A stretch of 64,000 bases of DNA from Ascaphus truei (taxonomy: Eukaryota; Chordata; Amphibia; Anura; Ascaphidae), in NCBI GenBank assembly GCA_036426205.1, contig CM071574.1:13009974-13073973 (forward strand), written 5' to 3'. The notes beneath the pieces were generated by a model. That model saw only the letters and a list, made by a program, of their open reading frames with translations, was not told the origin of the DNA and did not search any database. The position numbers and the translations under genes were made by a program. Below, in pieces: positions 1 through 13,540 of the stretch (positions are counted from its first letter, which is position 1; each line of letters opens with the position of its first letter).

Positions 1-1570
1 ATGTTTTTACAAATGTGATTAATTTCCCTTTGAAGTTCACATCAACAATAACTTAAAAGGCATTGTTTACAGATGTATAAACACAATACCTGTGTGTTCC
101 AAAAATTATACGCTTCTCATCCTACTTTTTTTGGTTACAAACATTTGGATGTTTACAAACAATCAAATCAGCATTAAAGTACTTTAGCTTCTCAAAAAAA
201 GATGTGTGTGTGGCAAGTAGGATGAACACTTAACCCAGGAGCGCTCAAATCCACCCCCCCCCCACCCGAACATATCCATGTACTTTGCGCCAATGTGTGA
301 TTTAATAGTTCTTAATTATCCAATTCGAATTAGAAAAGAAGTGGGTATCCTGCAACTAGGGTCACGTATTGAGGTATGAATAGCTTCAGTTAGCTTTAAC
401 TCATGTCCTCCCTCTTCCAAAGCATGACAAGTCCTTAATGTCTTTCTTAACTTTATTGCAAAAGTAGAAAACAACAGGAACTTGTAGGTGTAGTGTAGGC
501 AGAGAGTGCTTCTCTATGTGGAATGCTTCTATGAGGTTAGACTACGGTAAGACAGAAAGGCCTTACCAGGGGTGGATGCAGACAGGTCTGTACTCACTGT
601 GATCTTAGGTGGAAAAGGAAGTGAGGGGCAAGGGTCACACTAAAAGTGAAGTGAGACTGCACTAACTGTCAGCAAGGACAGGGGGGAATGGGAAAGCCCA
701 TTAACTTGGAGAACTGGAGATGTTGCCAGGGCAACCAGGGGTGTGACAGACTGGAAGGAAAAAGGGCAACATAATGTATCCATTCCATCTGCACTGGGAG
801 TAAAACTGCAAGGAAAGTAACATCCAAGTACAGCTAGCAGCCAGAACTGCCAAGGAAAGGGGGGGGGCTGAAACAGAGAAGGCAGACATGGGTATTTCTG
901 TTCCATGACAGTGGGGTACCAAATTGTGTCCAACAGTGGTAACCCACTTAATCATTCTGACAGTTAAAACAAAATCAATAGAAAGCACACTAAATAGTAA
1001 TGTTGGAAGGAGGTGTACCCAAGAGCCTGGTATAATACATGAATCAACAAATGTAGCTACATTAGTAGCATTATATTAAATGACCTATCTGTATGTATCT
1101 AATGAGGATTCCCTGTGATGAGAAGGGTAAACGATAATCACCTTTAACTTTATATCTTCCTGCACAAAATATAGATCATCTGGCATACAAATAAACACCC
1201 AGTTTCCATTAGTGTTAGATATTTCAGTGATCTATTAAGGTTTTTCTTAGGGGCAGTCATCCATCTCTCCTCTCCTAACTAGGGCATCAAAATAGCAGAT
1301 AATTGCTAAACCATTAATATTCCTGCCAGATACCAAATTATGCTATTTTGTGATTGTCGAGTTAAAATAATCTAGGAGAAGGAATGCTGTGATTAATGTC
1401 ACCAAGCAATTGTTGGCGATTTTAAACCGCACTTGAGAAGTGAAAACACCTACAGTATCACTATGATTATGAGGGTTTCTAAAATAGAGTTTAGGAATGA
1501 CAAAACGTGCAATATACAGATGTTTTCGCACAGAAAGGAACAATATTGTAACTCACTGCACCATTTGTTT
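1..1570. other. No recognisable feature
   Basis: AT-rich sequence with short homopolymer runs. Only short ORFs without splice context or recognisable motifs were seen. I find no gene, RNA or repeat signature that I can support. Confidence 0.5.
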
Positions 1571-1574
1571 AAAC

Positions 1575-1700
1575 CTGGAGTGACCAACGCCACTCCTAAA
1601 GGGCCACCAACAGATCAGGTTTTCAGGATATCCCTGCTTCAGCACAGGTGGCTCAATCAAATTGAGGGCACAAATAGTGCCGTTCTGTTCTGAAGGACCC
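1575..1700 (+). repeat. Dispersed repeat, copy 1 (second copy near 57.7 kb)
   Basis: The segment containing TTCAGGATATCCCTGCTTCA followed by GCACAGGTGGCTCAATCA recurs with changes at 57690-57860 in the same orientation. The two copies share the order of a 'drop/complain about cross-hybridising' free core: a GGTTTTCAGGAT-like stretch, then CCCTGCTTCAGCACA, then GGTGGCT. I infer an old interspersed element, probably a non-autonomous DNA transposon, but the class cannot be fixed from two diverged copies. Confidence 0.55.
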
Positions 1701-2191
1701 CTCCCCGGCTTCAATCTTATAAATTAAAAAAAGGAGGAGGGTTAGACCTGAAACCTTGCCATGATATGCCAACTGCAAATATCTTACGTAGTAAGCGCCT
1801 AGATACCAACTTTCCAATAACCTTTGCGCCAACATTTTGTGAATAAGTGAATTTCTGAAAACATTTGCGTAAGCTTTTGTACAGTGAACAGAGGAAGCTT
1901 CTCACATCTCTTGTGTTATGTTCTGTGTACTCCATGCAACATTCTCCTACCAACTGTAGCTGACCATCTTACAGTGAGGGAACATGCACAAACCTGATTA
2001 CATATTGCCACTGGTGCGGAGGAAACAAGATAAACAATAACCCACATCCTCAGGGTCGCTGCTGTACATGAAAAAAAAAATGAAGAGTATGTAACTGCTT
2101 TGAAAACTTTTACTTGCCTCGTTAAAAAAATAATAAGTAAAATCATCAAAACTTAACACATTATAATTTCACTGCCAAAGTGGAACAGCAC

Positions 2192-2632
2192 CTTAAGTAG
2201 GCAACCCAAGCGGCTATTTCTTTTCCATTTTTGTTTCTTCTTTTTTTTTAACATTGGATTGAAGCAGGGGGGTCTCCGGAGCTGAACCCCATTCATTTAA
2301 GCTCCAGGGACCCGCTGCTTCCCAAGATACTTACCGCTCCGCTCTGGCTCGCTAGCTAGGTTCATGGAATGACGATTTTCAGAGCTCCCGATCCAGCCAG
2401 CCAATAGGAAGCAGTAACGTCATCCGGTGCAGCTTCCTTTGGGTCTGCGTGATGCGGGAGCTTTAAACTTTGCTGAGATACCAGCACCCCGTTCGGAGGT
2501 AAGTGTCTTGGGAAGCAGGGGTCCGTGGAGCTGAAATGAATGGTGCTCAACTTTGGTGTCCCCCTGCTTCAAAGCTATGCAAGAAAGAAACAAAAATGGG
2601 GGTTGGGGGAACTCGGATTGCTCTTTTAAAGA
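2192..2632. mobile_element. Palindromic MITE-like element, copy 1
   Basis: The two halves are imperfect inverted repeats. The left half contains GGGGGGTCTCCGGAGCTGAA and the right half the complement-related GGAGCTGAAATGAATGGTGC and CCCCCTGCTTC. The outer ends are related (TTAAGTAGGCAACCCAAG on the left; the complement of CTCGGATTGCTCTTTTAAA on the right). A sister copy lies at 57047-57355. No coding capacity is seen. I infer a long-TIR, non-autonomous DNA transposon of unknown superfamily. Confidence 0.6.
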
Positions 2633-2649
2633 AGCACCATTCATGAAAC

Positions 2650-4195
2650 ATATATATGTAACCTAGGATACATATATACATGCACATAAATTGCCCACTA
2701 TGAGATCACTGCACATTTCTGCAAAAAAAAAAAAAGTGGGCTGCCTTTTACTATTAAACAAGACTTCGTAATCAATTTCAGCCAAAGAAATTGGTTCATA
2801 GGCGTCATCTGTATTTAGATTCAAGAGTCAAATCTTCGAGTACCAAAAGTGCTGGAAAAATACCCAGTACATATTTCAGTGATAACCCTATATTCACCAC
2901 TACAAAAGAATCAGACTTGTATATAATGTATTATGTGTGTAGAAAGAAAAACAAGTTGTTCATATAAAATCTAGATAGTGTATTCACTGCCAAGGTGAAA
3001 GTGATATATTTTATATTGGTAATTTCTATCATAATCCAAAATAACATTTAAACCCATTAATGTCAATGGAACCTATAACAAATGTTTCCTCCAACACCGA
3101 CAAACTGCATCTAAAGTGAAGCTCTACTTTGCATATTGGACTTGCAATAAAATACAAGCAAACTGCATGTCACAGCTTCACTCGTTGTTTATGGCAGGGA
3201 ATTTGGGTTGTTTTCTTTCTATATGATTAATTAAATTGTTCCATCCTTTAGGATATGTTACAATTACTTTGTTATTGTTTGACACGCAGAAAGGGAGGCA
3301 GAGCGGTTCACAAATTGATGCTTCCCATTAGATTATGTGCAATGTGTACCTCTTCCCCAACTCTTCCTTATTATTACAATTAGTCAACATTTTTTTACCA
3401 GTGAAAGTGAGGCAACCTTTATATTAACCTATATTTAGAATAACCTGACCGGGGAGCCAACAACCCACTAAAATATGCAACATGGAAATCAAAGGGTTAA
3501 AGCAGCAATGAGAAACACTGTAGCATTTTTTTTTTGGTTAGCTAGTAAACCTGCCTAAACAAACTCATCTGACCCTGGACCAACTAATATTCCACGGCGC
3601 AGCCTTTTTGAATTGTATCCAAAACCCACAAATCGGAGATGATTTTGGACCTCCTCCCAGAACAAAGCCAACCTTCATTGTAAAGGCCACCTGAGGGATG
3701 AAAGGACTGACGTACCCTCAAAATTTATTGGAGGTTATGGTTTGCTAGGATAAACCCAGCCCTAATTTTTACTGCCAGGAAAGGAAACTATAATATTGCA
3801 ATCAGAAGAAGATAAAAGTAATGGTTACCAAAGCAAGGACCTTCTAACCATGTAAGACCTATTAACATAATACTACTTTTATGTGTGCTACCAATGTTAA
3901 TCCAAGTGGCAGCAGAGGTGAAATATGATTCCACTGCTAAAAGACACATGTAGTGATATCTAATATTGAACCATTATGCCTATTGGCATCAATGTTATTA
4001 TTTCATCATAGATGTAATCTCATTTATTCAGCAACACTATCTATGTGAGTGTTGTTACACGGGCAGCCCCAATGGGATTTAGTCTGAGACCCCACACTAT
4101 GACTCAGAGTATGAGAGGATGGAATAGTGGAATGTGTGATAAATAGATGGAAGAGGGCTGGGGAGTCTGAAGACATTAAGGTGGAAGCCAAGGTA
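2650..4195. other. No recognisable feature
   Basis: AT-rich unique-looking sequence. No exon-like ORF with splice sites, no RNA gene and no repeat with a second copy in this window was found. Confidence 0.45.
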
Positions 4196-4202
4196 AATAA
4201 AA

Positions 4203-4326
4203 TTACAGAATTCTGTAGAAATGGAACACAGAAATAATGCACCGGGATATTGCATTACCACTTTTATGTGTAATATATAATGATAGATTATATTATACTA
4301 ATATATAGATATATATATATAATATA

Positions 4327-4373
<47 letters not shown>

Positions 4374-4424
4374 GTGGTAATGCACTATCCGGTGACATTA
4401 TTTCCGGTGTTCCATTTCTACAGA

Positions 4425-4432
<8 letters not shown>
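4203..4432. mobile_element. Hairpin element with (TA)n centre
   Basis: Two arms of about 63 bp (4203-4266 and 4370-4432) are reverse complements of one another. Each carries TTCTGTAGAAATGGAACAC, a GAAATAATG block and GCATTACCACTTTT or its complement, and they flank an expanded (TA)n tract at about 4295-4369. This is the layout of a MITE whose TA-rich loop has expanded into a microsatellite. No ORF or target duplication could be assigned. Confidence 0.6.
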
Positions 4433-4497
<65 letters not shown>

Positions 4498-4512
4498 TAT
4501 ATATATACACAT
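4430..4512. repeat. (TA)n/(CATA)n/(CA)n compound microsatellite
   Basis: A TA tract is followed by CATA and then CA dinucleotide runs immediately right of the hairpin element. The ORFs over it translate as IYIYIY runs and are artefacts. Confidence 0.9.
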
Positions 4513-4519
4513 ACATAGC

Positions 4520-6620
4520 ACTCACAGGGTATCAAACCCGAGAGTGTGAGGACAACACAGAACTGGCTTCGTCAACAGAGTGTCCTGGGAAGGACCAGGG
4601 GGGCTTAAAAACATTTATTATTCTTAACATAGTAACATTACTATTTTCTTGCTCGTTATGTAACTGTCAAGTGTCAACTACACTCTAAACACACCACCAC
4701 AGAGTTAAAGATAAAAACATTTTACGTTTGTGTGGGATTATGAGTAAATGAGTTCCCGCCTCTTCTCTAGCTGAAAAAAACTGACGCGTTTAGGAAACTA
4801 AATATTGACAGCTATACCCAGAAAATACCCCCAATCTCCCAGTCTTCATCTGAGGTTTTGCACTGCAGAACTGAGGAAAAGAAAACTTGCGTGCACATTT
4901 TACATTTTGCAAATTTGGGCACAACTGTCCCTGCATGAGATACAAAGCTGCCTGGGGTCTTGTTAATTAAACAAATGTTACAAGATACTAAAAAATAAGT
5001 TCATAACAGAGTACAAGGTCTACCTATGACAAAATGTTTTTTGTGTGGAGCCATATCTATTGTGTGACTGCTACCCCATTAATTCAGACCAGACATTTTA
5101 TATTATAGATTTTCATCCAAATCAGCTCTATTTCTGTACTTCCACAGATGTGTAGAAGAACATGAGAATGTACTAATTACCATTGTTTACACATCCCCCT
5201 AATATCCCTTGCTATGCCAGAGAGAGCTACACAAACAGATTTTGCAATGGCAAATATTTTGTGTTTAGTTTCCTAAAGCTGAACATTAGCGATGTGCAGT
5301 CTATTTTATTTAAAAGCCTGCTACATATTCAGCTAATGACCGGACTAGTCTCCGTATTCAAACCTCACCTTATCAAGCTTTGCGTTTCAGTTGTTCAAAC
5401 CTGAGTAATATCTCCCATCTAACAACTCAACGAATAATAGTTGTGATGGAAGATGACTGGCTCACATAAACCTTGTCAGAATGAGTTCCTGCTCTTTCCA
5501 TCTTCTAATTGGTTAATCTGACTTAACTGGAGTTACTTTAATAAAATCAGTATGTTGTACCTTTGAATGTACCACCTACTTAGAAGTGAATGTCTAGCAA
5601 GTTCTTCATATTGCATACACACTCGACTATGTATTATGTTAATATTAATGAATACCAAAATATAAAATCAACCCTTTCGCTGTTGGAAGACCGGTGGCAC
5701 TTTGGGATCCAAACCCTTTGATTGCTTGGGATAGCGATCACAAGGCCAGAGCCGCACTCCAGTGACGTAAACGGAACTGTAGGGGGCTACACTTCCGTTT
5801 CGACCGCTCCAATGGAGAGGTGAATGCGATCTCTCCCTAGAAAACAAGCAAAAAATGTTGTTCGAAAATTATGTTTTCTATATGTCGCAAGGGCCACTGG
5901 CATTCTAGTCTTCCTGGTGTACAGGGAATGTCATATGGGCGGCCTAAGGGTTATAGAAGTAATCTAAAATACAATGTAGTCTATGTACTAAGGCAATTTC
6001 GGAGCAGAGAACGTGTGCTTTGACCATTTCATTGGCGCACAATTGAATCAAATGAAAGAAACAGATTCTTCCATCTGGTACAGATTGTTAGATACTATTA
6101 TCAAAAAGAGAAAGTTGTAAGCCCCACAGAAAGGGCTTACAGAAACTCCAACATGGGGCACTCTGAGGTGGGTACAAAAAGTATATATTTTATTGAACAA
6201 GCAATTGAAAAGGATAAAACAGACTGACAATAATAAAAACACTAAAAAAACATATAGTCGACCGTCTCCTGTGAACATTGTAAATGCGAGTATATGCAAT
6301 AAACAGTATAGTAATACTAAAGGCTCCTATGTATATCTTGAATAATAAGGCACATGCCTATAGCGAGCCCTAGTATAACTAAACACACTACTAAGGTAAA
6401 CAAACCTCACAGAAATCCCAGTTATAGGGGAGGGGACAAAGTGATATACCCTCTCCCAAGACTAACTGAAGGATGATAAGCCTCACTATAAGTAAACATA
6501 CCAGTATGTGGATATGTACAGACTGCAACAATGTATACAGAGCAAACCCTGGTGGAACTATAGCAACATAGAATCCAGAACATATAATAAGTAGTGTTAG
6601 ATACCAAAAAGTAATACCAC
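4520..6620. other. No recognisable feature
   Basis: AT-rich sequence with short ORFs only. Nothing in it repeats elsewhere in the window, and no exon could be supported. Confidence 0.4.
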
Positions 6621-6621
6621 C

Positions 6622-7003
6622 TTAAGCTAGGTCCCCGGTGCCTGCTGCAGCACGTGCTATGGCGTGCGCTGCAGGAACAAGAACTGCCCCTCAATGGGGC
6701 CGGCCCCACTAGCTACCTTGGCGCACAATTTGCCACCGCGATGCTCGACCAGATTTTCTAAATACCAGAAAATTGTGTTTAGAACTGGTGACAGAGATGG
6801 TCACACCCCCTGTGGTTCAGCCAATGAGGGTGAACCAGCCGGGTGACATCATGGCCACGCCCACTTCCACCCCACCCCCACCCCACGTCGCAAGCTTGTC
6901 TTTCCCCCTACAGCTCCTGCACAGACCGCGGCTTGAGAAGGTGCACGCGCCGCCAGGCTCACCGACCCCAGCGCGCGCGGAGTGACTGGGGCTGTAGCCT
7001 TAA
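6622..7003. mobile_element. piggyBac-like non-autonomous element
   Basis: The element is bounded by TTAA at both ends (6622-6625 and 7000-7003), the target duplication used by piggyBac transposons. Inside the TTAA the ends are related inverted repeats (GCTAGGTCCCCGG on the left against GGCTACAGCCCCAG read from the right). The interior is far more GC-rich than its flanks and contains no transposase ORF. The superfamily call is inferred from the TTAA and the imperfect termini only. Confidence 0.5.
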
Positions 7004-9300
7004 ACTTAACAAATGTTGTTATACAGATTGAAAGGAGACAAAGTGATCCATAGAGGTGCACATCTCACTATAACCTGTGTGCCATGCAACTCCTCCCTTT
7101 CACACTTCCCAAATGTAATGAATCAGATGGGGGGGGGGGGGGGGGGGGGGAGCTTGAATAGTATTTTAGCCACTCTCAGATATTACTCGCTCAGATAACA
7201 CCTGTTTTATACATTTGTGTGGCTTATTTTTTTGCCATCCTGCTACTATTATTGGTGCTATTGTCAGTCACTATGATTAACAGCCTTAACGAAGCCTTTA
7301 TTTTCGTTGTGCGATTACTTTTAAGCATGATTTAATAATCTCATATTTTATTAACAACCTTCAGTGGTATCTTGGCTGTGTTACACATTTGTACTTTTCG
7401 AAACAGGCCAAGATTTTATTTTCTACCATTAATAGCACATTTATATTCCATTTGCAGTAATTTATACCAATCAAGAAAATTGGATCTAATAATATTTTAT
7501 CAGAGCAATAAGAAAAAGGTACATTTTGGCAGAAATGTTTAGACGCCTGTGAGAAGTTACTTTCCAAAGTCAGCACATCAAGTTGTACTTGGCAGTGCTA
7601 CATTTGAAAGTTATAGGTGCAATTAGACCAAGGGAGACGAAGATTGTGCCCATCACTACAAGTCTCCTGCTGCAATTTAGTTGTTGTTCGGTTCTTCATC
7701 TCTGAATACAATACAATCCTCCAACGGAGTAAGCTTTCATAATTCAGCAGTACAAAGTCTACAAACACATGTAACCTAGATCCATATTTCACTGTGGCAG
7801 CATATGATAGCAGAATGTGAAGTATTAATGCTAGTGTCACTACAGTCCTACACTCTACTGCACTTTAAGAGAAAGCAGCTGCTGAGATGAAATGTATGCC
7901 AACTGTCTGAAGACAGAAACACAAGAAACATTCCGTCTGTTACACAGGCAAATGGAACATACAAACAAACAGAATTTATTTTACACTCGCCAAGTCCAAA
8001 CATTACCCTGGTTTGTAAAATGTATGTTACACAGACACTCCATGAAAGAGAAAACAAATATATTCCAAAAAATACTACTCGAGTAAATGATTTTTCAGGT
8101 ATCAGAACACTTCCATTACTTCTTGAAAGAGTAGGAACTTACAGTTGCACGCAAACACTAAAAATCATGTGCATTTACACACCCAGCAACACACTATCTA
8201 ATAATAGATAACAGTGACCAGCTGAGTATTCTTTCTATATTCAGAACACATGGGCCTCTACTAAAATACTTCTCTTGACATCCATTTTAATGAATTAGGA
8301 CTACTTAATGTTGATCTGACATTCATTAAATGAATTAGGGCTACTACATGTTGCTCTGACTTCAGAAACCAATCCATATGAAAGCTGTGCAGAATACTCC
8401 TCTAGCAAAAGAGAAGATAGTTCTGTGTTAAAACAATAAAAACATTTTTTTTTTTAAACACGTGAAGTTAAAACAACTGAACTGGGATTGGCTCTGTCCA
8501 GGAGTTGTTTAAGTGATAAAGAATTGTCCGTTTATTTGATAACTTTTTTTCATTAAAATGTGCCCTGATGAACAGAAACACAAAAGTATAGTGCTGGGTC
8601 ACTATCTATTGAATCTAGAAGTGTTACAGCAATGATAAGTGTGTGAAATAATCTTAATTCTTTGAATGTAATTCACTTAACAACTAGTATGACCTCGTTG
8701 ACCATTTTATCAAGCAATTTATTGCTCATTTACAGACTGGACAATGAAATGAAAGAGGTGCGGTATTAACAGTGACATTATTTGGCACGCTCATAGTGTA
8801 GTTCATTCAGAAGGCAATTTTGAAATTGACTGAGGAGGTTTGACTGGGCAATAAAAACCACCACAATGCCAGAGAAAAGCATTTAGAACGAAGCCTCTAA
8901 TTATTCTATTTGCCCATCGACAGCAATGTTAACTATGTTTGCTTCTAAAAGTAATAATGACTTCCAAATATATCAACAATTCAATTGTATTCATATTTGT
9001 AATTATTATCAGAATATTGGTAATGTTAAAGAAGAATCATACAAATTCAGTTTTTGAACATGACGGATACAATGATGCCTCGGTGGATGGGAATGTTGTA
9101 TAATGGGACAGTTTACACTGCAACAAGGTTCTATCAATCTGCCAGACACCGCTATACATCTCTCGTGTAGACATTACAATTAAAATCTTTGAAAGAAAAA
9201 ATAATCCAATTAGTTCAGTGTTGCTGCTCTTTTGTGGGGAAAAAAAAAACCACAAACACAAAACACACAAAATGTTTTGTTGTTGGGAACCTTCTATATG
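7004..9300. other. No recognisable gene; one poly-G run
   Basis: A run of about 23 G residues lies at 7129-7151. The remainder is AT-rich with only short ORFs. No second copy of this stretch is seen in the window. Confidence 0.45.
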
Positions 9301-9310
9301 ACAATGCTCA

Positions 9311-9480
9311 GGAAGTGGCTCAGTGAGTAAAGGTGCCGACTGAAAACAACAAAACAGATTTTGAAGCAGAGAACGGTTCAAATCCCGGGGTCAGCTCCTT
9401 GTGCACCAAAATCATAGATCGTAATCTCGCCGGGGCAGGGACTGTGCCTGTAAACTTCTACTTACGGCGCTGCGTGCCAT
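9311..9480 (+). mobile_element. tRNA-derived SINE
   Basis: An A-box-like sequence (GTGGCTCAGTGAGTAAAGG) is followed about 50 bp later by a near-consensus B box (GGTTCAAATCC), as in RNA polymerase III promoters of tRNA-derived SINEs. Downstream comes a GCCGGGGCAGGGACTGTGCC block similar to the conserved body or tail of several vertebrate SINE/LINE families. The acceptor stem does not fold as a functional tRNA, so this is a SINE rather than a tRNA gene. Confidence 0.65.
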
Positions 9481-10560
9481 GCAATATACTGTAACTGTGA
9501 ACATTACGGTGATGCGATGCAGAGCAGCTAGCATCTAGAGTCTTTGGATCCTTCCTGCATTACCTTCTGACAGATTAAGTATCCATATGATGTATTGTAG
9601 CTACAGGACTCTTTTTGTCTCTTGAAGGGAAGTACCACGTTTTTGTGGGAACCGGCCGATAAGGGCTGCATGCCCGAGACATAGCCGCCAACCTTGACTT
9701 TGGACTTTATTTTCCTTTTTTTTTGTGATTTTGCCATCTAGCACTGTGTAGCACTTTTTTGCACTTTACTGTGTTGTTTACATGTTTTGTAGATCAGTGT
9801 GCTGCGTGTTCCCTTTGTCCCTTTTCCTAGTCCTCCTGGGTATACCCCTCTCTTGGGGAGTATATGTTTGGGTGGTTCCCTTCTGACAATACCTGGTTTA
9901 GCATATTCTACTTAGTTAGATGTATTCTCTCCTCATTAAACTGCTTTCTGTTTGACTTCCATTGGTGTTATAGTGGCTTATGAGTGCTGCGGGTTCTCCT
10001 TTACTTTGGTAATTGTGAAGCATTTTCAGTCCCATGGGGAAGAAAAGCTTTAAATTAAAAAAAAGTTGTTATTAGTTTTAGATGGAATGGTCATATTTGA
10101 CATGCTCTGTAAAGATTCTACATTTATTTACAGTGTAAAAACAAAAAAACAGCCATGCTTACTCCCTCTCCTATGTTATTTTAATCACAATTCTGCATAC
10201 ATTCTTTGTGATGTCATTCTTACATCCCAGCAACAGATGTTTACTTCTATACTAATTTACAAAACGGCTGCCGTATGAGCTCATGATATCAACAATCAGC
10301 TAAGAAACGGCCCATTTTGTAAAACACGAATATCTGATTCAAGTTTATTCTAAACAGGTAATATAGACAGAAATGAAACCATTCCGAGATGACCGATAAC
10401 GTAGCTTTCCAATAAACTGACACAGCTAGATTTCTGTGCACACAAAAATAATCTACGTAGAAATTAGTTGGGCAAGGCAACAACAAAATGTTAATAGCAA
10501 GTTGTCAGAAGAAATTAATATATAAATTTACAGTAACGGCAAACAAGTAGAATGTGTGTG
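9481..10560. other. No recognisable feature
   Basis: Only short unsupported ORFs are present. The region just downstream of the SINE may include more of its body, but I cannot delimit it. Confidence 0.4.
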
Positions 10561-10564
10561 CATG

Positions 10565-10608
<44 letters not shown>

Positions 10609-10910
10609 TATATACAGTGGGTTGACAAATCACAAAAAAATCTACTTGCCACAAAAAAAATCCAACTCGCCACACTAGTACAAACGTTGGCTGCTTGGGC
10701 CAATCATCGCCCGGGGGGGTAACCACTCGCCGGGGCGGCAAATGTATAGGTGTGTCGAAACACGAGAGTAGAAGGAAGATAGTAGGTAAGATATATAGAA
10801 TTAGAAGTATAGACGATAGAGAGAAGTAATATATATATATATATATATATATGATATTATATATATATAGTGGGAGGGGGGGGTTAAGTGGCCACATAAA
10901 ACAACTTTAA
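10565..10910. repeat. TA microsatellites with a dispersed repeat
   Basis: Two (TA)n tracts (about 10566-10605 and 10829-10870) flank sequence containing TTGACAAATCACAAAAAAATC and TCTACTTGCCAC. The same motifs occur at 19855-19915, again directly after a microsatellite. I infer a short interspersed element family that sits next to simple repeats. Confidence 0.5.
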
Positions 10911-11339
10911 CTGATTTGTTGCGGCTTTTTCAGCAACTTTAACCTCCTGATTTCTAGTCTTGTAAATAGCGTTATACTCATGTTCTCGCTATTTATGGAG
11001 GGCTGGGTGATTTTATGAAGGATTCAGGTATTTGCTCGTCTGATGGTTAAGTTGCTTTATTTAAAATGATGTAGAATCAAGAACCAATAAAAATTGCCTA
11101 TAAAGCTTTCTTCTTTTCTTGTTGGTATTAATATATTGGTGTAGGGAGCATCACCGTATTGGGGTTTAGTACACTGGAATAAATTAACATTATGGTCAAG
11201 GGCCAACAATGGGAATCTTGGGATCCAGGACAAATGATTGGAGCAGCAGCAGCAGCACTCCCTTCCCCACCACACAGTGGGAGAGAATGTATGCGCCTGA
11301 ATAGGGGAAGGAGGTATGAGGGGGAGGCAGAGGGAGTAG

Positions 11340-11790
11340 GAGCTATTTGGGGGGGGGGGGGGAGGGAGCTATATGGGGGGGGGGCATGTGGGGGAGGAGG
11401 CGTATATCGGGGGGAGAAGGAGCTATGTTGGGGAGAGAAATAAGAGCCATGTGGGAGGGGGGAGAAGGAGCTATGTGGGGGGGGGGAAGAGAAGGAGCTT
11501 CGAGGGGTGGGAAGAGAAAGAGCTTTGTGTGGGAGGGAGGTGAAAGAGCAATGGGGGAGGGGAGAAGAGGAGAAAGAACTATGCGGGCTTGGGGGGAGTA
11601 GGTATGGGCCTCTGGGGGATTATGTATGGGCCTGGAGGGGTAGAATATGTATGGGTCTGTAAGCGGGGCAGGAGTAGGTATGCGCCTGGGAGGGGGGGGG
11701 GGGGGGCGGTATGGCCCCGGGGGGGGGGGGGGGGTGGGGGAGGGCTGGAAAGGGGGGGGGAGGTATGAGGGTGGGGAATAAACATGGGTC
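11340..11790 (+). repeat. Polypurine G-rich minisatellite
   Basis: Degenerate tandem units of the form GAAGGAGCTATGTGGGGGGG extend over about 450 bp. The plus strand is almost pure purine with many runs of four or more G. The minus strand is therefore C-rich, which produces a 226-residue proline-rich ORF with no sign of being a gene. The tract has strong potential for G-quadruplex or triplex DNA (inference). Confidence 0.8.
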
Positions 11791-12517
11791 TGGGGAAAAG
11801 GAGGGCTTGAACAGAGGGGCCCAGCTGGAAGGAGAGAGCCCAATGTGTTAGAGGTAGAGGTGGGACTGCCCATATGCTGAAGGGGACATTTCAAGTCTCC
11901 CCCAAGTTGCTCTGGCCCAACTTTGTCCAGGCCAGCCGGACCCCACAGAGCAACCGGGCCCGGGACAGTTGTCCCGGCTCTCCCCCACTGTTGGCAGCCC
12001 TGGTCAAGAGTGAAATCTATCACCTTTTCTATTAGATATCAATATTTTTTTTCCATTACCAATAATGTAGTTCATCTTTTCTCCAACACATGGAAGTCGC
12101 TTCTGAGCTAACTAAATAGGGGCCTATGGGGCTGGTTGGTATATGTTATACCTGTCTTATACAATATCAAGGCTAGCTGCTGTATCATATTCAAGAAAGT
12201 ATATATGTACCAAAAAAAAACTTAAAAAAATAAATAAAAGTCTGAGTGTTGGTTGGTATATGTTATACATATCTGCTGCATCACATTAAGAAAAAAAAAG
12301 AGTTAATAATATTTTCATATTAGTCTCCAAAAAAGTAGTTGATATTTCATATGATTTTCAGCAAGATTGTCTTCGCCAAATAATCAAATACACATGAGCT
12401 CTCCTTTCTCCATGAAAATATCTACAATCACATATCAGTAGGTAAGACATTTGTTTAAAAGGGCGGATATATCCTCTCTTATGTGAACTGTAAGACATTC
12501 ATTAATTTTTATTTCAG

Positions 12518-12675
12518 GTCATTGTTGAAGATCTTCAAAACACCATATGGACCTAATTGTGGTTTATTTTGGCAAAGAAAGGAAGACACTGTAGAACAAT
12601 TGAGGCATTACATTGTACAATTCCATTACTTTCATCCCTCTCCGTTTTATTACTGTGTCATTAAAGGCAACTTGA
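12518..12675 (+). CDS. Candidate coding exon, unrecognised
   Basis: A good acceptor (pyrimidine-rich tract ending TTTTTATTTCAG) precedes a 158-nt open segment that ends at a strong GTGAGTG donor. The frame leaves one base at each end, so the length is consistent with an internal exon. The translation (for example TPYGPNCGLFWQRKEDTVEQ) matches no family I know. An AT-rich sequence could produce this by chance, and no partner exon with matching phase was found on this strand. Confidence 0.25.
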
Positions 12676-13540
12676 GTGAGTGAAGAATTATAGTGTAATG
12701 TGCATGGGCTAGTAGATTAATACCAAAAAACACTGGAGTTTAAAAGGTATGTAAACAGCTGTTTTCATTATTTTGTGTAAATACGCTGCAAGCATAGCTA
12801 TCTGATTAGTGAATAGTGTGCTTTTCTCTGTCACATGCCATGGGCTCTGCTATGTGCAAGCAATCAAAATGCTCAGAAAATGAGTTTACGTTGTCCACTG
12901 CCGAAATGCACACGTCAGAAAGTGACTGCGCATCAAGGCAAAAAGGCAAATCAACTGCAATAACACAAAAACAGATTTCCATGCAACATTTCAGCTCTAA
13001 ACATTTCACAACAGCACAACGACTGAATAGGACTTATTGAAATCTGAGCCAGTGACACTTTAAGAATATTAATCGTCTAGCCTACTTTATGTAGAACTAA
13101 ATAAATAACTTGAGAGTAGGCGCTCTTAAAATAAAGGCAAACGTTGTATCCGATCCGGATATTTGCATTTCTACATATCATGCTGATAATGCTCCACACA
13201 CTTAACCATACTTGCCAAGTTTTAATTTATGGAGGTGGAATCTCACATGCAAATCGGAAGAGTGTTGGGAGAGCAAGAAAAAGGGGATTCCAGGAGGAGA
13301 GGGAGTGAAGACACACCGTGCAATGGCAATCCGAAAATAGCTTTGCTTAGCATCACAGACACATCCCCCTAAAATTATGCAATACTCTGCATTCAGTGCC
13401 AGTGGGAACTGCAATGTATTAAAGCCCTCGGACATTGAAGTGGTTGATGAAAAACCTTACGGTACTGTACTCTGTTCATCTTATGCCATTTCTTATATTA
13501 AATATCCCAGTCCTATTTGTTTCTTTCCTGTTACATGCAG

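Noticed and set aside
4280..4688. ORFs of 62-104 residues with IYIYIY and HTHTH runs
   Set aside because: Translations of TA and CA microsatellites.
9311..9480. Functional tRNA gene
   Set aside because: A and B boxes are present, but the acceptor and anticodon arms do not pair and SINE-like sequence follows.
11343..12023. 226-residue proline-rich minus-strand ORF
   Set aside because: It is the complement of a G-rich minisatellite and has no start context or conserved segment.
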